Shown: positions 1 through 12,100 of the stretch, piece by piece
Position numbering within the stretch: position 1 is the first letter of the stretch
Layout: the number at the start of each line of letters is the position of its first letter
Position numbers and translations under genes: made by a program
From: an uncultured Methylococcaceae bacterium
GTDB lineage: Bacteria; Pseudomonadota; Gammaproteobacteria; Methylococcales; Methylomonadaceae
DNA length: 58,038 bases
Assembly (NCBI GenBank): GCA_903863905.1
Contig: CAIPDT010000152.1
Location: 1-58,038 of the forward strand
Direction of reading: 5' to 3'
The notes under the pieces: generated by a model
Databases searched by the model: none
Seen by the model: the letters and a program-made list of their open reading frames with translations, nothing else
Told to the model about the DNA's origin: nothing

Positions 1-558
1 AGGATCGGCCACGATTTCATCTGCTTGCGGTGCTAACAGTTGCACCATCAATTTAATGATATGACGCGGGGTACGGAACTGTCCGTTAATACCGGCAGTA
101 GACAATTTGCTGAGTAGGTATTCGTATAAATCACCTTTGGTGTCTCCAGCATCCAGTGGCAATTCGTCGATCATTCCGATGGCTTTGACCAACAGACTCG
201 GTTTATCAATCGCTAAACGTGCATCCTTCATATAATCGCCAAAATGACTGTCACTGGCGTGTAACCGAAAATGTTTAAACACCTCATCACGCACCACGTT
301 CATTAAGCGCTCGGCATCTTCGATATGGCTAAACTGGCTCCAGCGCAAATGTTGTTCATGTGCTTTAAAGCGTGGACTATAACTAAAGTCAGCGGTGCGA
401 GAAGCACGTTTTTCATCACGACTTTCGTTAATATCCAACAACCGGGCAAACATCAAGAAGGTGATTTGTTCTATCACGGTTAAAGGGTTGGCAATACCGC
501 CCTGCCAGAATTCTAGCCAGAGTTTATCTATTTTATTTTTTAAGTCGCCGGTGATCAT
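1..558 (-). CDS. hsdM: Type I restriction-modification, methyltransferase subunit HsdM (N-terminal part, cut by window edge)
   Basis: The frame is open from an ATG at 558 down to base 1, giving 186 residues with no stop, so the 3' part lies outside the window. The N-terminus ([20 protein letters not shown], then a segment ending in [18 protein letters not shown]) is the alpha-helical HsdM N-terminal domain followed by the start of the N6-adenine methyltransferase fold. The sequence ends just before the expected SAM-binding loop and the NPPF-type motif, so catalytic residues cannot be checked. HsdM pairs with HsdS to methylate the target and joins HsdR for cleavage. It starts 25 bases after the hsdR stop on the same strand, so the two are probably co-transcribed. 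A specificity gene hsdS would be expected beyond the window edge. Confidence 0.93.
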   Translation of the reverse strand, partial: MITGDLKNKIDKLWLEFWQGGIANPLTVIEQITFLMFARLLDINESRDEKRASRTADFSYSPRFKAHEQHLRWSQFSHIEDAERLMNVVRDEVFKHFRLHASDSHFGDYMKDARLAIDKPSLLVKAIGMIDELPLDAGDTKGDLYEYLLSKLSTAGINGQFRTPRHIIKLMVQLLAPQADEIVADP

Positions 559-583
559 TAGTAAGTAGTTATTTCCTTAGATT

Positions 584-3500
584 TTAGTATTGGGCTGCCA
601 TTATCGGTTGTTTACCGAAACTTTGCACAAGGGTGAGTAAATCATCAATTTGTTGTTCGTTACTAAACAAACTGTCCAACTCGCCTAGCGCGGCAAAGGG
701 CATCTTATAAAGATGGTTAATTTCAATCGCGCCGCTTTGGGCTATCTGCCGTTTTAACAAACTTAAAAACTGTACTTGTCTTGCATTAAGACTGGGATAA
801 CGTTGAATAAAGTCGGCAAAGTGTTGATTAACAGTGTCGGCATTCATGCCCACGATAGAGCGCAGAATCTGTTCCAGTGGCGCGGCGGTATCATAAAAAC
901 TTTTCAAGATATTCAAGTCAATATCGGGATGTTGAATATGAATCAAAGCATTTAGGTTATCCAGTTCTTCTAGGCTAACAGCGGTGCCATTACGAATTTT
1001 TTGCAGAATCGGGTCTTGCTCAAACAAGTCTTTTAAAGCCTGCTCGACTTTAAGGCGATAACTCACCATATCGACGGCCTTTAAATAGGTACCTTGATGT
1101 TCTTTTATTTCAGCACTGTCGGTGACATCAATAATGGGAACCTCAGGACGTGGGTCGGTGCTTTTCTCAGAAAACTGCATGATACTGCGTAACTCAATGC
1201 GCACCTGTTCCAAGTCATCCAAGGAGGCAGTCTGCCACCAAGCCTGTTCACGGCATTGTTTAATAAGGCTGACCTTAGCTTTAACTTGATTCAGGTTCAT
1301 TTGTAAGCGCCAAAGTTTATTAATCGCCTCGCCCGTCAGATCCTCGGCGTTGGACTTGAGTAGTTTTTGTTGCTGAATTTGACTGATTAATAAATCCCAC
1401 TGATACGCATCACTGTGACCGCGAATATCCAGCCATTGCATCAACGGGGCTATCTCGGTTTCCTGTAAGATGACGGTATTGGCATTAAACTGACGAATGG
1501 TTTCTAAATCGCCCATCTGCCGTTTAACTTTCCACTTATCGCGCACCGCCAAGGTTTGATCATCAAGACTGTTAATGGTTTTGTGCAACCATTGTGCGAC
1601 ATCCTCAAAGAATTCCGGTTCAGCATGATGTAACGCTGTTTTAGCCAGCAGCAAACGAGCTTCAAATAACCGTTGCATCATGGCTTTAGGTTGGCTGATG
1701 GTCACTTCCCGCTGTTTCATACCGTGATATTCAACCACACCCCAATGATCGAATACCTGAAAATGGGTTTTGTGTTTACCGATACCCAGCAAGTTAAGGC
1801 ATAAACGCGTGCCTCGCCCGATCATCTGCCAAAACTTAACCGGCGATTTTACCGGACGCGCGAACACCAGATTGACAATTTCAGGGACATCAATGCCCGT
1901 ATCCAGCATGTCTACCGAAATGGCGATTGTCAATTGGTCGTTGCTACCCAAGCCCTTAAAATCATCTATTAAAGCTTCTGCACGCGGATCGTAATTATCA
2001 ATGACATGACAGAATTTACCCCCATATTGCGGATACAGCTCATCAAAGAGGCTTTCAAGAAGCTTGGCATGTTTATGATTGCGTGCAAACACAATGGTTT
2101 TACCTAAGGTCTGCCCATCCGCCTGACGAATGCCATTCTCCATCAGGTTTTGTAGAATTTTTCGATTCGTGTCTTTATTGTAAACGGCGCGGTCAATCTC
2201 TTGAGCGTCAAAATCAAGACTGTTCGGGTCAATGCCTTTGTCTTCAAGTTCGGCAATTTCTTCGGCGGTTAAGGCATGGCCTTTTATACCCTCACGCAGA
2301 AATTTGGTGGTGTGTTTTACCACCTGATACGGCACCAGATAACCTTCTTCAATAGCGGTTTCCAGTGTGTAATTACAGGTAGGTTCTTTAAAGTCACAGC
2401 CAAATAACTGACAGGTAGAACGACTAACCATTTCAACCGGCGTAGCGGTCAAGCCTACTTGCAGTGCATCAAAATAACGGAACAAATCGCCATAGATGTT
2501 ATAAACGCTACGGTGTGATTCATCGGCAATGATTAAATCAAAAAAGCCGGGATCAAACTTTTCAAATAATCGTATCATCGCGGGATAGGTAGCGATAAAA
2601 ATACGGTTATGTGAATCCTGTACGCTTTTACTGGTTAGAATAGTAATAGGCGCCGACAAAAATTCACTGTAAGCATTTTTAGCTTGTTTGCGTAACTCCC
2701 GACGATCGCAGACAAACAACACCCGCTTGACCCAGCCGGCTTGCATACACACATCAGTCAAGGCAATTGATAAGCGCGTTTTGCCCGTACCGGTGGCTTG
2801 CACGGCGAGAGCTTTGCGTTGTTTGGTTTCAAAGCGTTCGCAGATTCGTTTTAACGCTTCATGTTGATATAAGCGATCGCCCAAAATTTCAGTTTTAACA
2901 GAAACACTATTCAGCGGTTTACGTTCTGTGCGCTGACGGACTTGATATTGCAAACTGGACTTGGAATAAAAGCCATAAAGTTTACGCGGGGGATAATTTT
3001 GCTCTTGATGATCATCCCAAATCCAGATGTCATGACCATTGGTATAAAAAATAACCGGCCGCTGTCCATGAATTTTTTCTAAACCATCGGCATAGAACTT
3101 CGCTTGGTGTCGGCCTTTTTCGGCATCAACGGCAGTCTTTTTTGCTTCAACCACGGCCAGTGGTTTACCGTTATCATCCCATAATACATAGTCAGCATAA
3201 CCCTCTCCAGTTGGCGTGGGTTGATAGAGTACTTTTTCTTCTAGCGTGACTTGATGAGTGTTGTCTATTTCCCAACCAGCTTGTGCCAGTTGCAGGTCAA
3301 TCAACTGCTTACGGGTAGTCGCTTCATCAAAATGCAGATCATTAACTACTTGCTGGCCTTTAAAAGCGGCCTTTTGCTTAAGTTGAGTTAATTCTGCTTC
3401 GGTGTGTTCTCGTTGAGTCGCCTTTTCGCGCTCGGCAGTCAGTTCGGCTAGTAAAGCCTGCATCTGCGCTTCCTGTTTGGCATATTGCTCCAACAGGGCT

Positions 3501-3973
3501 TTACGTTCATTTTTATAATCGGCTTTAGCGGATGGGGGTGGCTTCGGTTGTTCAAAAGCTTTAATTGTGTTGATATCACCGTTGTTATAGGTAATAAACA
3601 GCCAACGGCCAAGATCAAAGGCTTCTTTTAACAACCATTGCGCACTTTGTTCCGTGACGGGGTCTCCATGAGCGGCTTTATTTCCATGAATACGAATCGC
3701 ATGAAGTTTATCGATCACTACTTTGGGGGTAACGGCTGCAAAAGCATCGTTACTCAGCAGTTCTATAAATTTAGACAGCGGCGTCCGAGGTAAACTCAAT
3801 TCACTATAAACGATATCCACACAACGCTCGGCAAAATTACGCAATTTAGTGTGTGCACTTTGCGGATCAGCTTGAACATACCGCTCTGCAAAACCCGCTA
3901 AACTAGCAAGTTCTGGCCAAGTGCCTCTAAGAAATTCAAAGTTTTGTGATTGCATAATATCTATTCTGTTCAT
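584..3973 (-). CDS. hsdR: Type I restriction enzyme, endonuclease/translocase subunit HsdR (EcoEI-like)
   Basis: The 1129-residue protein has an N-terminal DUF4145-like helical domain (about 1-140), a charged coiled-coil linker (150-205), the PD-(D/E)xK nuclease (D261, then E276-A-K278), and a superfamily 2 helicase motor. The motor shows Walker A ATGTGKT at 393-399, a DESH box, GLTATP, and an arginine-finger motif QMIGRGTRL. The C-terminal region resembles the EcoEI-type HsdR C-terminal domain. It cleaves unmethylated DNA after ATP-driven translocation, in complex with HsdM/HsdS. All core motifs look intact. The ATG at 3973 has a moderate AGAAGA ribosome site. A second in-frame ATG at 3955 (MQSQNFEFLRG) is also plausible, because a sigma-54-type promoter at 3986-4001 would start transcription only a few bases upstream of 3973. 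The upstream neighbour is a sigma-54 activator gene. Confidence 0.95.
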   Translation of the reverse strand: MNRIDIMQSQNFEFLRGTWPELASLAGFAERYVQADPQSAHTKLRNFAERCVDIVYSELSLPRTPLSKFIELLSNDAFAAVTPKVVIDKLHAIRIHGNKAAHGDPVTEQSAQWLLKEAFDLGRWLFITYNNGDINTIKAFEQPKPPPSAKADYKNERKALLEQYAKQEAQMQALLAELTAEREKATQREHTEAELTQLKQKAAFKGQQVVNDLHFDEATTRKQLIDLQLAQAGWEIDNTHQVTLEEKVLYQPTPTGEGYADYVLWDDNGKPLAVVEAKKTAVDAEKGRHQAKFYADGLEKIHGQRPVIFYTNGHDIWIWDDHQEQNYPPRKLYGFYSKSSLQYQVRQRTERKPLNSVSVKTEILGDRLYQHEALKRICERFETKQRKALAVQATGTGKTRLSIALTDVCMQAGWVKRVLFVCDRRELRKQAKNAYSEFLSAPITILTSKSVQDSHNRIFIATYPAMIRLFEKFDPGFFDLIIADESHRSVYNIYGDLFRYFDALQVGLTATPVEMVSRSTCQLFGCDFKEPTCNYTLETAIEEGYLVPYQVVKHTTKFLREGIKGHALTAEEIAELEDKGIDPNSLDFDAQEIDRAVYNKDTNRKILQNLMENGIRQADGQTLGKTIVFARNHKHAKLLESLFDELYPQYGGKFCHVIDNYDPRAEALIDDFKGLGSNDQLTIAISVDMLDTGIDVPEIVNLVFARPVKSPVKFWQMIGRGTRLCLNLLGIGKHKTHFQVFDHWGVVEYHGMKQREVTISQPKAMMQRLFEARLLLAKTALHHAEPEFFEDVAQWLHKTINSLDDQTLAVRDKWKVKRQMGDLETIRQFNANTVILQETEIAPLMQWLDIRGHSDAYQWDLLISQIQQQKLLKSNAEDLTGEAINKLWRLQMNLNQVKAKVSLIKQCREQAWWQTASLDDLEQVRIELRSIMQFSEKSTDPRPEVPIIDVTDSAEIKEHQGTYLKAVDMVSYRLKVEQALKDLFEQDPILQKIRNGTAVSLEELDNLNALIHIQHPDIDLNILKSFYDTAAPLEQILRSIVGMNADTVNQHFADFIQRYPSLNARQVQFLSLLKRQIAQSGAIEINHLYKMPFAALGELDSLFSNEQQIDDLLTLVQSFGKQPIMAAQY

Positions 3974-3985
3974 AGCATTCTTCTA

Positions 3986-4001
3986 AGCGAAGAACGTGCC
4001 A
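3986..4001 (-). promoter_or_regulatory. Candidate sigma-54 (-24/-12) promoter of hsdR
   Basis: On the minus strand this reads TGGCACGTTCTTCGCT, against the consensus TGGCACG-N4-TTGCW. The GG (4000-3999) and GC (3988-3987) are separated by the required 10 bases, and only one base of the -12 element deviates (TCGC for TTGC). It lies in the 32-base gap between the stop of the sigma-54 activator gene (4006) and the hsdR start (3973). Predicted transcription start is about 3975. Judged by eye, not scored. Confidence 0.6.
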
Positions 4002-4005
4002 ACTT

Positions 4006-5730
4006 TTATTGAACATCCAGTTTTTCTATCCAGTTTGATAAGGTCTGATAGTTAGGCAACCCCAAAAGCACGGTTGCTTCTTTCTTGTTTCCTGCCACTT
4101 TTTTAAGTGCCATGGTGATATATTTTCTTTTTATATCATCTAAAATTTGTTGTAGATCAATGCCATCACCGATTTCAGGCAATTCACTAGATATACTTTG
4201 TTTGGGCCGTTCGATCATCGCTTCTTTGATATCGATTTCGGTTATTTGTTCGGTATCGGCCCATATTGATGCCCTCAACAAAGTACCCTGCAATTCTCTG
4301 ATGTTACCCGGCCAAGAGTGACTCAATATAATATTTTTTGCTTTAACAGAAATTTTTTTATTAATGTAACCCGGCTGACTAGAAGCCTCTTGATTGATCT
4401 TTTCCATCAAATAATCGGCCAGCATGGCAATATCACCATTTCTTTCCCTTAAGGGTAGCAAAGTTATAATACCTATCGCTACCCGATAAAATAAATCTTC
4501 CCGAAAACGACCATTGACTACATCGGCAGCTAGGTTTCGATTAGTGGCAGCAATAATACGGACATCAACTTTTGTTGAACGACTATCACCCACTTTACTT
4601 ATTTCGCCTGATTGCAGTACCCGCAACAACCTGACTTGCGCATCCTCTGGTAACTCACCAAATTCATCAAGAAACAAAGTGCCGCCATCTGCTGCTTCAA
4701 AGTAACCGACTTTGTTATTGATTGCTCCTGTAAAAGCGCCCTTTACATGACCAAACAACTCGGAATCAATCAGTTCCTTAGGGATTGCGCCACAATTGAC
4801 CGTTACAAAAGGTTTGCCCTGACGCAAACTTGTATTGTGTATTGCCTTAGCAAAAAGCTCCTTTCCAGTCCCCGATTCCCCCATGATTAACGCTGGTACA
4901 TCGCGTACAGCAATTTTCTCGGCTTTTTGTATGGTTCGTATTGTTTCTGGATTCTGGGTGATAATATCAGAAAAAGCGGCGGATAAGGGGGCTTCTGAAT
5001 AAGATAGTTCTGTTAATTTTTTATCGGCTTTTTTGACTAATTGGGGGATAAATTCTGCGGAAATATCAAAGGGTATAGTGACAAATTCGCCACCTCGCTC
5101 CTTAGTGGACTGAACAAACCGAGTATTATATTTAGTCTTACCCAACAATATCGATACGGCTGTCATTGATGGCGTTCCGGGTGATAAATGAATACTGATA
5201 TCCACTAGCGGTTGCGTGGTGGTTAGTTTTTCGAGGTAACCATCCATAGCGCGGTGTATATCACCAAAATCAATAGGAGATCGTAACGTACATTTATTTA
5301 GAACTACTTTTATTTCTGACAATCCAGCAAGCCATCTTACATAAGCATCCGCTTTTGGTGCTTTACTATCTAAACCAGTTGTTTCTCTACCTAAACCACA
5401 TGCTTCACTAACCAAACCACCTGTTTCTCTACCTAAACCACATGCTTCACTAACCAAACTACCTGTTTCTTTACCTAAACCACCTATTTCTCTACCTAAA
5501 CCACGTGATTTACTAACCAAACCAGCTGTTTCTCTACTTAAACCACATGCTTTACTAACCAAACCAGCTGTTTCTCTACCTAAACCACATGCTTCACTAA
5601 CCAAACCAGCTGTTTCTCTACCTAAACCACATGCTTCACTAACCAAACCAGCTGTTTCTCTACCTAAACCACATGCTTCTCTAACCAAACCACATGCTTC
5701 ACTAACCAAACCACATGCTTCACTAACCAA
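4006..5730 (-). CDS. RtcR-like sigma-54-dependent activator with truncated CARF-like sensor and N-terminal heptad array
   Basis: The 574-residue frame opens at a TTG inside a tandem array. Residues 2-120 are seventeen 7-residue repeats alternating VSEACGL and GRETAGL types. Residues about 121-235 resemble the C-terminal part of a CARF (Rossmann-type) ligand-binding domain: the [10 protein letters not shown] segment at 181-190 is the typical CARF strand-loop motif, also present in RtcR-type regulators. The sigma-54 AAA+ domain is intact: Walker A GESGTGKE (284-291), GAFTGA sigma-54 contact loop (331-336), Walker [10 protein letters not shown] (351-359), FREDLFYR, and [10 protein letters not shown] Fis-type helix-turn-helix closes the protein (about 533-570). 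The first strand-helix-strand of the CARF fold seems to be missing and replaced by the array; this is inference from family memory. It lies directly upstream of hsdR on the same strand and is divergent from the gene at 5944. The real translation start is uncertain. Confidence 0.82.
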   Translation of the reverse strand: MVSEACGLVSEACGLVREACGLGRETAGLVSEACGLGRETAGLVSEACGLGRETAGLVSKACGLSRETAGLVSKSRGLGREIGGLGKETGSLVSEACGLGRETGGLVSEACGLGRETTGLDSKAPKADAYVRWLAGLSEIKVVLNKCTLRSPIDFGDIHRAMDGYLEKLTTTQPLVDISIHLSPGTPSMTAVSILLGKTKYNTRFVQSTKERGGEFVTIPFDISAEFIPQLVKKADKKLTELSYSEAPLSAAFSDIITQNPETIRTIQKAEKIAVRDVPALIMGESGTGKELFAKAIHNTSLRQGKPFVTVNCGAIPKELIDSELFGHVKGAFTGAINNKVGYFEAADGGTLFLDEFGELPEDAQVRLLRVLQSGEISKVGDSRSTKVDVRIIAATNRNLAADVVNGRFREDLFYRVAIGIITLLPLRERNGDIAMLADYLMEKINQEASSQPGYINKKISVKAKNIILSHSWPGNIRELQGTLLRASIWADTEQITEIDIKEAMIERPKQSISSELPEIGDGIDLQQILDDIKRKYITMALKKVAGNKKEATVLLGLPNYQTLSNWIEKLDVQ

Positions 5731-5757
5731 ACCAGCTATTTCTCTAGCTAAACCACC
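5371..5757 (-). repeat. Tandem 21-bp array (42-bp A/B period) inside the 5' end of the activator gene
   Basis: About 18 units of 21 bp, mostly alternating between two types. On the minus strand, type A encodes GLVSEAC and type B encodes GLGRETA, so the higher-order period is 42 bp. One degenerate unit (encoding LAREIAG) extends upstream of the TTG start. Since 21 is a multiple of three, any gain or loss of units keeps the reading frame. Third-position and second-type substitutions are scattered through the array, so it is not freshly expanded. Confidence 0.9.
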
Positions 5758-5777
5758 CGTAACACATAAATTAACAC

Positions 5778-5926
5778 AATAATCACCTAGACATCACTAA
5801 AACTCTAGCTTTAATCACAAAAGACTTCAACTATCCCGACATGATTCAGAGGTTAAATACAATAAAATCATAATAAGACTAGCTTTATTATTAAAAAAGA
5901 CTATAGTCAACTCTTAGGTGATTATT
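5778..5926. repeat. Intergenic region bounded by a perfect 12-bp inverted repeat
   Basis: AATAATCACCTA at 5778-5789 is exactly inverted as TAGGTGATTATT at 5915-5926, enclosing 125 bp of the divergent intergenic region between the activator gene and the 5944 gene. On the minus strand a possible sigma-70 promoter for the activator is TTGACT (5909-5904) followed 17 bases later by TAAAGC. No -24/-12 promoter was found here on either strand. Confidence 0.55.
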
Positions 5927-5943
5927 AATCTAAGGAGAATCGT

Positions 5944-6558
5944 ATGAAGCAAACTAAAGTACTACTTAGTTTTTTTAAGTTCCCCATCGCAACCAGAATT
6001 ATCTTTTATCGTAGCGTCATCAGTCAGTTAACGGGCAACCCTAACTTCTTAGTGCCTTCAGTTTCTTTAGATTTGGCAACCGCCACTGTAGATAAACTTG
6101 AGCAGTATAGTGTCGCGGCCAGAGGTGGCACACATCTTACCATTGCTAATCGGAATGATGCCGAAAAAGCAGCCAATGCAATCTTTCGGAGTTTAGCCAG
6201 TTATGTAGAATTTATTGCTTTAGGGGATGAAACGATTATTATCAGCAGTGGTTTTTCGCCCACTAAACAACCTGCACCGCATCATAGAAGCATCTTAACG
6301 GTTGTGCATGGCTCACATTCTGGCAGTCTTAAGTTTTCAACAGCAAGAAGCCTTAAAGCTAAAGCGTGTATGTGGCGCTTGCGTAAAGTATCTACGACAG
6401 GTATTGATAATCCATGGATTCCTATTGCAACGACAACACAAACCAAGTATGAGGCCACCGGTCTTGATCTTGGCGTGGCCTATGAAGTATCAGTTGCAGA
6501 TGTAACCTCAGAAGGTATCACTGATTATTGCCTACCTGTCAGCATTATCGTTATTTAA
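5944..6558 (+). CDS. Orphan protein with a C-terminal fibronectin type III-like segment
   Basis: A 204-residue frame with a strong ribosome site (AAGGAGA, 5932-5938) ahead of ATG 5944. There is no signal peptide or clear membrane segment. The N-terminal half (about 1-115) is not recognised. The C-terminal part (about 125-204) has a pattern that suggests a single fibronectin type III-like beta sandwich: KACMWRLRKVST, then W, then TTQTKYEATGLDLGVAYEVSVADV, ending in LPVSIIVI. That assignment rests on the W...YEATGL...Y.V..V spacing only. It is transcribed away from the sigma-54 activator gene and shares its upstream region, so the activator may control it, but no sigma-54 promoter was seen. No function is assigned. 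Confidence 0.7.
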   Translation: MKQTKVLLSFFKFPIATRIIFYRSVISQLTGNPNFLVPSVSLDLATATVDKLEQYSVAARGGTHLTIANRNDAEKAANAIFRSLASYVEFIALGDETIIISSGFSPTKQPAPHHRSILTVVHGSHSGSLKFSTARSLKAKACMWRLRKVSTTGIDNPWIPIATTTQTKYEATGLDLGVAYEVSVADVTSEGITDYCLPVSIIVI

Positions 6559-6660
6559 AATACCGATTTTATGCGCAATTTTTGCTTTAACGATGTCGGC
6601 TCAATGGCCAATTAAACTGAGCCAGTAATGGCCATTAACAGTCGGCTTATTAATCACAAA

Positions 6661-6694
6661 AAAGCCTTGTCACTCTCACAATGACAAGGCTTTT
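6661..6694 (-). terminator. Rho-independent terminator after katG
   Basis: AAAGCCTTGTCA (6661-6672) pairs with TGACAAGGCTTT (6682-6693) around a short loop. Read on the minus strand the stem is followed by a T run (complement of the A run at 6657-6663). The A/T runs on both sides would let it act in both directions, for the gene ending at 6558 as well. Confidence 0.85.
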
Positions 6695-6718
6695 GACAGT
6701 ATTTAAACCATTACAAAC

Positions 6719-8983
<2,265 letters not shown>

Positions 8984-9128
8984 CTAGGGGTGTCAGTTCG
9001 TCTGACCACTCTGTTTAGACTCAAAAGTTTTAATTTCTCCAGTTAGGAGAGTGTCATCAACCCAAACAACGTATCACTTGAAAAATTTTTGTCTAATCGA
9101 CATAACGAAATTGCAAGCTCTGTAGGCT

Positions 9129-12100
9129 TTATGGACGACTCTTACACAACGCATAAAGCGCCGGAATAACAATCAAGGTTAATAGCGTTGAGGACACCAT
9201 ACCGCCCACCATGGGTGCTGCAATTCGACGCATCACTTCTGAACCCGTCCCATTGCTCCATAAGATAGGTACCAAACCGGCCATGATCGCCGTCACGGTC
9301 ATAATCTTGGGTCTTAAACGCTCTGCCGCGCCAATCATTAAGGCTTTATATAAATCAAGCTCTTTAAAGTCTCGCTGTTCCTCAACACAATGACGTTTTT
9401 GTTCTTGATAGGCTTGATCTAAATAGATCAACATAACGACACCGGTTTCTGCGGCCACTCCCGCAAGGGCAATAAACCCGACGCCCACGGCCACGCTGAC
9501 ATTATAATCAAGCCACCAGACCAACCAAATGCCGCCCACCAAAGCAAACGGTACCGATAGCATCACAATCAAGGTTTCCGTCAAGCGCCCAAAATTAAGA
9601 TACAGCAACACAAAGATAAGACCGAGCGTTAACGGCACGACAAGTTGCAAGCGTTGTTTAGCCCGTTCCATATATTCAAACTGACCGCTCCACGCAATGT
9701 AATATCCGGGGGGAAACGTAACCGCCTGCTCAACAACTTGCTTCGCCTCTTGCACATAGCCTTGAATATCTCGACCCCGCATATCCACATAAATATACGC
9801 TGATAAAGCCGCATTTTCGGTACGGATAGACGGCGAACCTTTGGTCAAACTTAACTGGGCCAATTGTCCTAAAGGCACCATGGCACCGGTGGGTGTGGGG
9901 ACCAAAATATGTTCCGCCATGGCTTGCGCACTGTCCCGTAATTCTCTTGGATAACGCATAATCACCGCAAAGCGTTCGCGCCCATCCACCAGGGTGGTTA
10001 AGGTTTCACCACCGACGGCGGTGGCAATAATCTCTTGAATATCGCCCATTAACAACCCATAGCGCGATAAAGCTTCATAATCTGGCTTAATATTTAAATA
10101 AAAACCACCGGTTAAGCGTTCTGCATAGGCACTGGTAGTGCCAGGGACGGTTTTAACGGCCTGCTCAATTGCTTGCGCTAGATGCTCCATTTCTGTTAAG
10201 TCTTTACCAAATAATTTAATCCCAATCGGGGTACGAATCCCGGTGGCCAACATATCAATTCGATTTTTAATCGGCATCGTCCAGGCATTACTCACCCCGG
10301 GGATTTGTAAGGCGGTATCCATTTCAGCAATCAACGTGTCAACCGTCATGCCGGTGCGCCATGTCGCTTCGGGCTTTAAATTAATCAGCGTTTCGGACAT
10401 TTCTAAGGGCGCTGAATCGGTCGCGGTTAAGGCCCGACCGGCTTTACCAAACACCGATTCCACTTCAGGAAAGCTCTTAATAATACGATCTTGGGTTTGC
10501 AACAATTCGGCCGCTTTTGTGGCGGACAAACCCGGCAAGGTTTGCGGCATAAATAACAAAGTGCCCTCGTTTAAGGTCGGCATAAACTCGCCACCTAATT
10601 TTGAAGCCGGATACCAAGACGCCGCCATGATCAATAGGGCAAACACCAACGTTAATTTCTTATACTGTAAGGCCGCCGCAATGACGGGACGGTAAAGCCA
10701 TAATAAAAACTGATTAATGGGGTTACGTTGCTCGGGCAAAATCTTGCCGCGCACAAAGATCGACATTAACACCGGCACCAAGGTCACTGACAATAAAGCC
10801 GCCCCGGCCATCGCAAAGGTTTTGGTAAAGGCCAAAGGATGAAACAACCGTCCCTCTTGCGCTTCTAGGGCAAATACAGGTAAAAAGGACACCGTAATAA
10901 TCAATAAACTAAAAAACAGTGGCGGCCCCACTTCGGAACAGGCCTTTAATAAAATTTCGGCCCTCGGTAAGCGCCCAGAATCGCGTTCAAGATGTTTATG
11001 AACATTCTCAATCATCACAATGGCCGCGTCCACCATCGCCCCAATGGCAATGGCAATGCCGCCTAAACTCATAATATTGGAATTCATCCCCAAGGCTTGC
11101 ATGACTATAAACGCGATTAATACGCCCACCGGTAACATTAAGATAGCCACCAACGCACTGCGAAGATGCAATAAGAACAACACACACACCGTGGCCACGA
11201 CCGCGTTTTCTTCTAATAATGTTGAGGTCAGATTTTTAATAGCCCGATGAATCAGTTCAGAACGGTCATACACGGTTTGCACTTCAACCCCAGGGGGCAA
11301 GCCGGTAGTAATTTCTTGGAGACGTTGTTTGACATGACTAATCACATCAAGGGCATTTTGACCAAACCGCGCCAACGCAATCCCAGAAACCGCTTCGCCT
11401 TCACCATTCCATTCAGTCACACCACGACGTTCATCCGGGACTAATTCCACTCTAGCCACATCACGGACCAAAACGGGCGTACCCCGTTCAACCTTTAACA
11501 CTAAACGTTCTAAATCGGCCTGACCTTTTAAATAGCCCTGCCCGCGTACCATATATTCAGTCTCGGCCAACTCGATTACCCGCCCACCCACGTCTCGATT
11601 ACCATTCCGAATCGCCGCACCTAAGGCATTTAAAGAAATCCCATAGGCTTGTAGTTTGTGCGGATCAACGGTCACTTGATATTGCTGGACAAAACCACCA
11701 ATACTGGCCACTTCGGCCACACCTTTGGCCTTGGTTAATTGATAACGCACGAACCAATCTTGTAAGGTACGCAGTTCTGCAAGGGAATAATCTTTTGCGA
11801 TTAAGGCATATTGATAGACCCAACCGACACCGGTGGCATCAGGCCCTAACTTAGGAACGACATTAGTGGGTAAGTTACCTTTTAAGGTGGTGAGATATTC
11901 TAAAACCCGAGACCGCGCCCAATAAATATCCGTGCCGTCTTCAAAGATGATGTAAACAAAAGAGGCACCAAAAAAAGAAAAGCCGCGTACCACTTTTGAA
12001 TTTGGCACGCTTAACATGGCAGAGGTTAACGGATAGGTGACTTGATCTTCTACCACTTGCGGCGCCTGCCCCGGATATTCGGTATACACAATCACTTGTG

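Noticed and set aside
5371-5757. CRISPR array or leucine zipper
   Set aside because: Units are contiguous with no spacers. Leu recurs every seven residues, but each is preceded by Gly, which argues against a stable coiled coil.
10138-10695. Long plus-strand open frame opposite cusA
   Set aside because: It is antisense to a perfectly conserved RND pump, has no ribosome site or domain, and reflects codon composition.
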